Shown piece after piece: positions 1 to 4,788 of a stretch of DNA of 6,738 nucleotides (its first letter is position 1; every line of letters begins with the position of its first letter). The position numbers and the translations under genes were made by a program. The notes below the pieces were generated by a model. It was given only the letters and a program-made list of their open reading frames with translations. It did not search any database and was not told the origin of the DNA. Source of the stretch: Clostridiaceae bacterium (GTDB taxonomy: Bacteria > Bacillota > Clostridia > Saccharofermentanales > DTU023); the NCBI GenBank assembly GCA_012800135.1, contig JAAZJV010000348.1, forward strand, positions 1-6,738, given 5' to 3'.

Positions 1-175
1 TGGTACCTTTGTCAGCAAGGGTAAATCGAATACAAACTTTTCGACTCAAATGACAACTCTCTTGAGGGGACAAAATTTTGATTATTTTATAAGAATTATC
101 ACCGCCTATTTCTTCATCGGACAAAAAATCGATTAAATTAGATATATTTTTCAATGTACGATTACTTTTCTGTTA
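1..175 (-). other. Partial open frame running off the left edge, unassigned
   Basis: On the minus strand, after a TAA at 173-175, a frame stays open for about 57 codons to the window edge. It has a mixed hydrophilic composition (NLIDFLSDEEIGG, then KIIKILSPQES, then RFTLADKGT). The only start candidates are TTG codons, for example at 152-154, and none has a clear Shine-Dalgarno sequence. It could be the beginning of a gene that continues leftward, a decayed fragment, or chance. The plus strand is also open over 2-136. I do not recognise a family. Confidence 0.15.
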
Positions 176-404
176 CTTTCGTGTCTGTTATTCAATAATA
201 ATAGAAAAACCGTGCTTATCGTGTGTTTTAGTAATTGAAAACCTAATAAAATCGATAATTTGACCACGCTTGATATTTTTACGACCAAATATTCTAAAAA
301 ACTTGAAAAAATGTCCACAGTAAATATCGTTTGGTTCTTGTGGCCAAAACCTCTACTAATTATTGATTTATTATTCAAGTAGGATATTTAGGGGGGTTAA
401 GAGG

Positions 405-533
405 ATGCACAAACTAATATCACTCATTAGAGTACTTGCTTTATGCTTTTATGAAAGAATATTTAATAAATTATCAAATCATGTCGAAGTTCTTCAGCAT
501 TATGCCAGTGAAAATCGTTCTCTTGGCAATTAA
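405..533 (+). CDS. Possible 42-residue small protein, very uncertain
   Basis: An ATG at 405 opens a frame of 42 codons ending at TAA 531-533, one base before the stop codon of the convergent LysR gene (535-537). The predicted peptide begins MHKLISLIRVLALCFYERIF and ends with a more hydrophilic tail (EVLQHYASENRSLGN). Its N-terminal part is hydrophobic and basic, like some small membrane-associated peptides. The upstream G-run and AGAGG are poorly placed as a ribosome binding site: AGAGG abuts the ATG. The frame also extends upstream of the ATG to a stop at 357-359, so it may simply be a chance or decayed frame. No function is assigned. Confidence 0.15.
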   Translation: MHKLISLIRVLALCFYERIFNKLSNHVEVLQHYASENRSLGN

Positions 534-534
534 C

Positions 535-1455
535 TTAACATTCTGTAAAATGATCGGCTAAACGATCCACAAAATACTGTGAAATTTCGTTATGTTGGTA
601 ACCGGTGCGGCAAATCCACCCTACCTCCATACTCAGATCTGCATCTGACAGCTGAATTTTTTTGAACTGACTTTTTAGAGCGCTGACATTGTCTTTTGCG
701 CAGAATCCCACCTTGATGGCTTCAGTATGATTGAGCAAATAATGCAGCGTAGAACGACTGTTAACCACAATGTTGTGAGGAATATCAAGTTTGCTGAAAA
801 CGGAATTTCCCCACATGCCAAAGTTATGCTGGAAGGAGTCATAGTTGACTACGGGATATTGAGAGAGTACTTCTACTCCAAGGGAATCCTCATCCGCAGC
901 GGCAAGCGGATGATTGGGACCGCAGGAGATAATAAACTGGCAATCCACAAGCCTAGTGTACTCTACATCGTTGCTTTTTATATATTTTAGGAGTGCATTC
1001 CTAGTCATGCGGGAGAAATACAGTACGCCGATGTCACTGTGCTGTTGCACCACATCCTCGTAGACTTCAAAGGGATTTACCTCTCGGTAATTAAAATAGC
1101 ATTCATCTTTCCAAAATCTCTCAACAGTCTCACAGTAGATCGTGGATACATATGAGAAATAGCTGTTGGAGATACAAAAAGAAACAGGTCTTCCTCTCTT
1201 TCCCACATGGAACATCTCAGGAAGACTGGAATATTGTTGATACAACGGTTTGACCACAGAGAAAAAATAGCGCCCATCTTTTGTCAACAACATACCCCTT
1301 TGTGTTCGTTCAAATAGGGAAACTCCGAGCTCGTTTTCAAGATTTTTCAGTGAAGTTGTCAAATTGGGCTGAGAGAGATAGAGTGTTTTTGCGGCCTTAT
1401 TTATGGAGCCTGTTTCCACAATGGCAATAAACTGTCTGATCTGCTCAATTGTCAC
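535..1455 (-). CDS. LysR-type transcriptional regulator
   Basis: This is a cytoplasmic DNA-binding regulator of about 306 residues, the usual LysR length. Residues 4-60 form the winged helix-turn-helix, with the signature SINKAAKTLYLSQPNLTTSL followed by NLENELGVSLFERTQRGMLLT. Residues about 90-295 form the periplasmic-binding-protein-like effector domain, including SDIGVLY near 140-146, in the position of the family's DIGI/DLGI element, and a later NHPLA. I chose the GTG at 1453-1455 because the HTH begins immediately there (VTIEQIRQF) and AAAGGG lies 6 bases upstream. The same frame stays open to an ATG at 1566, but that would add 37 residues not expected in the family and lacks a clear ribosome binding site. 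The gene lies downstream of and co-directional with the permease, separated by hairpins, so it probably has its own promoter. Its likely target is the divergent permease/enolase intergenic region; this is inferred from context, and the effector is unknown. Confidence 0.93.
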   Translation of the reverse strand: MTIEQIRQFIAIVETGSINKAAKTLYLSQPNLTTSLKNLENELGVSLFERTQRGMLLTKDGRYFFSVVKPLYQQYSSLPEMFHVGKRGRPVSFCISNSYFSYVSTIYCETVERFWKDECYFNYREVNPFEVYEDVVQQHSDIGVLYFSRMTRNALLKYIKSNDVEYTRLVDCQFIISCGPNHPLAAADEDSLGVEVLSQYPVVNYDSFQHNFGMWGNSVFSKLDIPHNIVVNSRSTLHYLLNHTEAIKVGFCAKDNVSALKSQFKKIQLSDADLSMEVGWICRTGYQHNEISQYFVDRLADHFTEC

Positions 1456-1460
1456 AAATA

Positions 1461-1468
1461 TCCCTTTC
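1461..1468 (-). promoter_or_regulatory. Ribosome binding site that fixes the LysR start
   Basis: On the minus strand GAAAGGGA stands 5-6 bases before GTG (1453-1455). It supports this start over the ATG codons at 1479 and 1566, neither of which has a comparable site. The GTG places the HTH at the very N-terminus, as in nearly all LysR proteins. Confidence 0.7.
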
Positions 1469-1471
1469 TTG

Positions 1472-1485
1472 TACTGCATACAGTA
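1472..1485. repeat. Inverted repeat TACTG-N4-CAGTA before the LysR gene
   Basis: This is a perfect 5-bp inverted repeat with a 4-base centre, a few bases upstream of the LysR ribosome binding site. It could be an operator for autorepression, which is common among LysR regulators, or a small hairpin in the leader RNA close to the ribosome binding site. Its spacing is T-N12-A rather than the canonical T-N11-A, so the assignment to LysR is uncertain. Confidence 0.3.
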
Positions 1486-1508
1486 GTGCAAACTGTCATT
1501 TGATCTCA

Positions 1509-1523
1509 CTGTATCATGGAAAA
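1509..1523. repeat. Copy 1 of direct repeat CTRTATCATGGAAAA
   Basis: CTGTATCATGGAAAA here recurs at 1647-1661 as CTATATCATGGAAAA, with 14 of 15 bases identical and 138 bp apart. Both copies lie between the permease stop and the LysR start, 54-68 and 192-206 bp upstream of the LysR GTG. Paired, nearly identical sites at these distances resemble regulator binding sites. I do not recognise the motif. Confidence 0.4.
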
Positions 1524-1557
1524 AGTAATTTGCATACCCTTTTCTCACATAAGTCAA

Positions 1558-1582
1558 AGGGGCCAATCATCGAAAGGCCCCT
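1558..1582. other. Hairpin in the LysR upstream region
   Basis: AGGGGCC and GGCCCCT form a perfect 7-bp G+C-rich stem around an 11-base loop. On the plus strand the stem is followed by CTGTTTGTTTTC, which is terminator-like for rightward (antisense) transcription. On the minus strand the following bases (TTGACTT) are a poor U-tract. It lies about 100 bases before the LysR start. It could stop antisense transcription, back up termination of the permease message, or be a leader structure. Confidence 0.4.
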
Positions 1583-1646
1583 CTGTTTGTTTTCACTTAT
1601 TTGTCCGTAATTTCGAAACGCCTCTTCTTACGGGGTACATGGTTAC

Positions 1647-1661
1647 CTATATCATGGAAAA
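1647..1661. repeat. Copy 2 of direct repeat CTRTATCATGGAAAA
   Basis: This is the second copy of the 15-bp near-identical repeat whose first copy is at 1509-1523. It lies between the permease terminator hairpin and the G+C-rich hairpin upstream of LysR. It may be a regulatory site for the LysR promoter, which I could not place with confidence. Confidence 0.4.
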
Positions 1662-1691
1662 TTATGTTGTCTCTTTTTAGACAGATTAGAA

Positions 1692-1717
1692 GGGGGCACT
1701 CATCTTTGAGTGCCCTC
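1692..1717 (-). terminator. Hairpin terminator after the permease
   Basis: TGAGTGCCC and GGGCACTCA pair perfectly around a 4-base loop, and an outer G-C pair can extend the stem past one mismatch on this strand. It starts 16 bases after the permease stop. On the minus strand the bases that follow (TTCTAATCTGTCT) are only moderately U-rich, so termination may be partial, leaving some read-through into the LysR gene. Confidence 0.6.
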
Positions 1718-1732
1718 TCGGTGAACAATTGT

Positions 1733-3088
1733 TTATTCGTCAGTGATTTTGAAGCTCTTTTCCATATGTACATGTCCGCCTTTGTCTCTCACAAATGCTA
1801 GAATCAGCGTTATTGCGAGTGCTCCAGTGGAAGTCAGAACCATTTCCAGTGTTAGATCTGTTGTGGATAGCACGCAAATCGCGATGCTGAAGATCAAACT
1901 TATGGTCATCAATACATTGAACAGCGCCTTATTTCCAATCAACTTGTTGGTAGCACACAGCTCTGGATATTTTTTCGGAAGCATATAAACAGCGATCTTC
2001 GGAATCAGTCCTGAGAGCCAGTTCAGCAGTATTATATTGTTGACTACTATACCGATGTCAAAGTTTAGCAAAATCGGCAACAACGCTACAATATAGCTAA
2101 AAGTCAATAAAATCCAAGGGTGGCCATACCTGTTGATCTTGGAGATAGATTTCGGAAACCAGCCGTCGCGAACGCCTTGCATATAAACATAAGAGAAAGA
2201 CCCAAATACGGCGTTTAGAGTGGTTGCTAAGGCAAAGACAGCACCACCCACTACGAAGAGCAGGAACAGTGGATAGGGAAGCAATTGGCTAGCAGCGGTG
2301 GATAGGGGCTGATTTGCAACAGTCTCTATAGGAAGCACGCCCGTATCGGCAATTGCTGCCAGACAGTAGAGAATGGTAATGCTGATGGCTGACAGAATCA
2401 TCGCAAAAGGCATATCTTTTTTTGGTTTTTCCGCTACGGCGCTGAAGTTAATTACCATGTAGTAATTGGTGGTGGAAAAGCAAAGCATAACCACCGCGCC
2501 GATAAAACCTTTCGATCCGTTCAAGAAATAGTCAGCGGCGGCGAAGTCGAAAGGAGCTCCATTGTTTCTCACAGTACCCACAATGCCGAACATAAAAAGG
2601 CTGAGAATCAGGGTGGTGGTCAGGATAGTCTGTAGCCTTACCATGTTCTTGGGAGGGAGGAGATTGATCAAGAAAAAAATAGTCAAGACGATAATAGAAA
2701 CAACTTGGTGGTTCCAGCCAAACAGTGCACGAGCATAAGATCCCACGCCTAAGGCAAACAGCGAAATGGTGAAGGAATTGGGTATGTATGCGTACATTAT
2801 CATCCCACCCCATCTTTGACCTAGGAGCCCGGCGGTCATAGAATAGACTCCGCCTTCTACACGAGCTACCTTGCCGACAATGTAAAACGGAAGAATTGAG
2901 ATAAAACCGACGACACAAGCAGCAAAATATGCAACCCATGTGCTTTTACCGGCTAGTCCTACTGCATAGCCTAAGGTGCTGAAAACACCTGCACCGATTA
3001 CATTGCCGATGGCTAAGAAGAACAGTTCCCATCTGTTCAAGCCCTTACGCTTTACAGGCGTAGATTGGCTTTTTTCATTTAATGACAT
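1733..3088 (-). CDS. APC-superfamily amino-acid-type permease
   Basis: This is a 451-residue integral membrane protein with about twelve hydrophobic helices (roughly 21-43, 50-71, 97-119, 128-144, 153-173, 194-216, 227-246, 271-291, 325-344, 345-367, 388-408, 411-433), the standard APC topology and length. Family hallmarks are the helix-1 unwound motif GNVIGAGVFSTLG (28-40), EGGVYSMTAGLLG (78-90), the cytoplasmic AVAEKPKKDMPFA segment (217-229) matching the usual AEE.KNP.R.IP loop, and GVRDGWFPKSISKIN (305-319). It should be a proton- or sodium-coupled symporter or an exchanger for an amino acid or similar small molecule. The substrate cannot be read from sequence. AGGAG 8 bases before the ATG supports the start. 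It is divergent from the enolase/kinase operon across a shared regulatory region, so it probably imports that pathway's substrate (inference). Confidence 0.9.
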   Translation of the reverse strand: MSLNEKSQSTPVKRKGLNRWELFFLAIGNVIGAGVFSTLGYAVGLAGKSTWVAYFAACVVGFISILPFYIVGKVARVEGGVYSMTAGLLGQRWGGMIMYAYIPNSFTISLFALGVGSYARALFGWNHQVVSIIVLTIFFLINLLPPKNMVRLQTILTTTLILSLFMFGIVGTVRNNGAPFDFAAADYFLNGSKGFIGAVVMLCFSTTNYYMVINFSAVAEKPKKDMPFAMILSAISITILYCLAAIADTGVLPIETVANQPLSTAASQLLPYPLFLLFVVGGAVFALATTLNAVFGSFSYVYMQGVRDGWFPKSISKINRYGHPWILLTFSYIVALLPILLNFDIGIVVNNIILLNWLSGLIPKIAVYMLPKKYPELCATNKLIGNKALFNVLMTISLIFSIAICVLSTTDLTLEMVLTSTGALAITLILAFVRDKGGHVHMEKSFKITDE

Positions 3089-3096
3089 AAGACATT

Positions 3097-3106
3097 CTCC
3101 TTTCCC
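3097..3106 (-). promoter_or_regulatory. Ribosome binding site of the permease
   Basis: On the minus strand GGGAAAGGAG ends 8 bases before the ATG at 3086-3088, a strong Firmicutes-type Shine-Dalgarno sequence. Confidence 0.75.
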
Positions 3107-3210
3107 TTACGGTATTTTTTACTTTATTACCGTTGCTGATTTGTTGTTGCGCTTGTTTTGTTCGATCTGCTGTGGATTAAAGTGGATTCCCTATAGATGA
3201 GTTGCGAGAG

Positions 3211-3232
3211 GATTCCGCCGAAACGCAGAATC
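3211..3232. other. Stem-loop in the permease leader region
   Basis: GATTC-C-GC, a CGAAAC loop, then GC-A-GAATC form an imperfect 8-bp hairpin with one C/A mismatch. It has no U-tract on either strand, so it is not a terminator. It falls within the predicted untranslated leader of the permease. It may be an operator-like palindrome or an RNA structure. The element GGATTCC also occurs twice in direct orientation here (3184-3190 and 3210-3216). Confidence 0.3.
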
Positions 3233-3260
3233 AAACCTAAAACTATACGCTCTTGGAGAA

Positions 3261-3297
3261 ATTTTAACATAATATAAAATGAAGGAGAAATAGTTAA
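3261..3297 (-). promoter_or_regulatory. Candidate permease promoter
   Basis: On the minus strand TTAACT (3292-3297) and TATTAT (3269-3274) are separated by 17 bases, matching sigma-A -35 and -10 consensus at 4/6 and 5/6 positions. A second option just downstream is an extended -10, TGTTAAAAT (3261-3269). A third, CTGACA-N17-TATGAG (3311-3339), overlaps the palindrome described below. A+T-rich DNA gives many chance matches, so the exact start is uncertain. Confidence 0.4.
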
Positions 3298-3313
3298 TTA
3301 ATATATCAATCTC

Positions 3314-3328
3314 ATAAGTTCGGTTTAT
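3314..3328. promoter_or_regulatory. LysR-type binding site, ATAA-N7-TTAT (T-N11-A)
   Basis: ATAAGTTCGGTTTAT is a 15-bp palindrome with the T-N11-A spacing recognised by LysR-type regulators. It lies in the divergent intergenic region. Its centre is about 59 bp upstream of the transcription start implied by the TTAACT/TATTAT permease promoter, close to the position where LysR proteins usually anchor. It is about 88 bp upstream of the predicted start for the enolase operon. That the LysR protein of this window binds it is inference. Confidence 0.45.
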
Positions 3329-3372
3329 ATATTTGTCAGAATTATAATGTTATTATTCATTTATTATATATG

Positions 3373-3405
3373 TTGACAAATTCTTTCATGCTATTCTACT
3401 ATACT
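3373..3405 (+). promoter_or_regulatory. Candidate promoter of the enolase/kinase operon
   Basis: A perfect -35 TTGACA (3373-3378) is followed after 18 bases by TACTAT (3397-3402, 4/6). A better hexamer, TATACT (3400-3405, 5/6), sits at a long 21-base spacing. A perfect -35 with a poorly spaced -10 is typical of promoters that need an activator, which would suit control by the LysR protein. The implied leader is about 80 bases. Confidence 0.5.
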
Positions 3406-3477
3406 AATTAATGCGAGCAGGATGAGTTTTTGCCGAAACAGTTATGGAAATTTAGAGAGATGATTCATTGATTTTTT

Positions 3478-3483
3478 AGGAGG
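3478..3483 (+). promoter_or_regulatory. Ribosome binding site of the enolase-like gene
   Basis: A perfect AGGAGG stands 6 bases before the ATG at 3490, which fixes that start. Confidence 0.85.
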
Positions 3484-3489
3484 CACTTT

Positions 3490-4758
3490 ATGTCCGGTAG
3501 AAACATCAAATATCTAGATCTTCGCCAGGTATATTCCATCCGCGGCTACCCTGCCGTTGAAGCTGTGGTCGTCACAGAGAATGGCGCTGAAGGCAGAGCC
3601 ATATGTGCCACAGGTGTCTCTGTTGGTACCCACGAAATACCTTTTAAATATGACGGTGGAACGAAATTTAACGGTCGCGGTACCACAAAGACAGCGGCAT
3701 ATGCAAAGGAAGTGCTTACTCCGCTTTTGCTGGGACAAGATGCGGCAGTGCAACAACATATTGACAACATTATGCTGGAGTTTGGCAAGGATATCGTTGG
3801 AGGTAATGCTACTGCTGCAGTTTCCGCGGCGGTCTTAAAGGCTGGTGCCGCTTCCTTAGGGATTCCTTTGTACCAGCACATCGGAGGAGCCAGAGCCAGA
3901 ACACTTCCAGTGCCTGGCACGCTTCTATGCTTCGTACAACGACTCTATAATGAGGGGCCAACCACAAACAAACCTACCTACTCTTATCTCGCCTATGATT
4001 TTGACACATTTGAGGAGGCTTCGTACGCTCTGTGGGTATGCCTGAATGGTTTTGAGAAGAAAGTCAAAGAGAAATGGGGGCTGGTGTCCGGTTTTATTCC
4101 CGGGATGTTTGCTATTCCCATGGGCTGCATTAAGAGTGACGAGGAGATTTGGGCGCTTGCTACCGAAAATATCATTCAATGTGGCTATGAGGGAAAGGTT
4201 GGTATTCAAGTGGATGTGGCCTCAGATTCCTACTATGACCACGATACGAAGATCTATGAAGGGCTCTTCGAACCAGGCAGACGCGACCGCGACGAGCAGA
4301 TAGAGTTCCTCTGTAAGATGGTTCGCAAGTATCCTTTTGTCTGCCTAGAAGATCCGCTTTACGAGGATGATTTTGAGGGCACTGCCATCTTGACTCAGAA
4401 AGTAGATATTCAGATTGTAGGCGATGATTTGTTCACTACCAACAGCGCTAGAGTTAAAGAGGGTGCTGCTGTAGGTGCTGCCAACTGTGTTCTTCTGAAA
4501 GTTAATCAGATTGGCACTATCTCTGAGGCATTGGATATGGTTCAGGTAGCTTATGACAACGGCTACAATATCATGCCCTGCATGAGCCGGGGCGAAGGTG
4601 TGGAAATCTGTGATTATTCCGTAGGTATCAACGCCGGATCCATTCGTGAATCTGGATTAGGCGACTACGGCAACAGATTCTTAGAGATTGAGCGCGAACT
4701 TGGTAACAGGGCCCACTTTGCAGGCAAAAGAGGATTGATGGGAAAACGCTTTCGTTGA
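3490..4758 (+). CDS. Divergent enolase-family protein
   Basis: This 422-residue protein aligns along its whole length with enolase (about 430 residues): N-terminal capping domain 1-138, then the barrel. Enolase landmarks present are VYSIRGYPAVEA (for IxDSRGNPTVE), TGVSVGTHE (the catalytic-loop serine, S44), FGKDIVGGNATAAVSAAVLKA, LPVP, VDVASDSYY (metal ligand D242), CLEDPL (E287), VGDDLFTTN (D312) and LLKVNQIGT (K337, the proton-abstracting base). Landmarks lost: GDEGG, with its general-acid Glu, reads GMFAI (205-209); the NGGEHADN/QEF region reads LYNEGPTTNKPTYSY; SHRSGE reads CMSRGE, removing the histidine and shifting the phosphate-binding Arg-Ser; the IKTG lysine is arginine (R386). It should still form a metal-bound enolate, but it is unlikely to be a housekeeping enolase making phosphoenolpyruvate. 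It probably acts on another hydroxy-acid or phospho-acid. It is the first gene of an operon, 30 bp before the kinase. Confidence 0.9.
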   Translation: MSGRNIKYLDLRQVYSIRGYPAVEAVVVTENGAEGRAICATGVSVGTHEIPFKYDGGTKFNGRGTTKTAAYAKEVLTPLLLGQDAAVQQHIDNIMLEFGKDIVGGNATAAVSAAVLKAGAASLGIPLYQHIGGARARTLPVPGTLLCFVQRLYNEGPTTNKPTYSYLAYDFDTFEEASYALWVCLNGFEKKVKEKWGLVSGFIPGMFAIPMGCIKSDEEIWALATENIIQCGYEGKVGIQVDVASDSYYDHDTKIYEGLFEPGRRDRDEQIEFLCKMVRKYPFVCLEDPLYEDDFEGTAILTQKVDIQIVGDDLFTTNSARVKEGAAVGAANCVLLKVNQIGTISEALDMVQVAYDNGYNIMPCMSRGEGVEICDYSVGINAGSIRESGLGDYGNRFLEIERELGNRAHFAGKRGLMGKRFR

Positions 4759-4788
4759 TTTCACAAAAGTGGAAAGGACAGGTGCATT

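Larger units (their letters stand above)
1..534. other. A+T-rich region without a recognisable gene
   Basis: This stretch is much richer in A+T than the genes to its right. No frame in it gives a protein I recognise. On the minus strand a frame open from the stop at 173-175 to the left edge encodes about 57 residues (SDEEIGGDNSYKI within it) without a convincing ribosome binding site. A separate minus-strand frame across about 190-350 contains FRIFGRKNIKRGQ and is bounded by stops. Neither continues the other in phase, so decayed coding sequence is possible but unproven. There is no clear rho-independent terminator for the LysR gene, which ends at 535; the only candidate is a weak TGCCA/TGGCA pairing around 503-527. 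Confidence 0.5.

Noticed and set aside
151..378. Minus-strand frame of 75 codons in the left A+T-rich region
   Set aside because: It is a low-complexity hydrophobic translation of A+T-rich DNA with no ribosome binding site, and another phase of the same strand looks at least as protein-like. It is not supported as a gene.
2532..2939. Minus-strand frame of 135 codons inside the permease
   Set aside because: It is in a different phase from the conserved APC permease and is rich in Cys and Arg, as expected from out-of-frame reading of a membrane protein gene.
3211..3232. Hairpin in the divergent region considered as a terminator or attenuator
   Set aside because: The stem has a mismatch and no U-tract follows on either strand.
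3546..3920. Minus-strand frame of 124 codons opposite the enolase-like gene
   Set aside because: It is a shadow of the well-supported enolase-family frame on the plus strand, with alanine/proline/serine-rich composition typical of such shadows.
3490..4758. Annotating the first operon gene as housekeeping enolase (eno)
   Set aside because: The general-acid Glu, both active-site histidines and the canonical phosphate ligands are missing, so the symbol eno would mislead.
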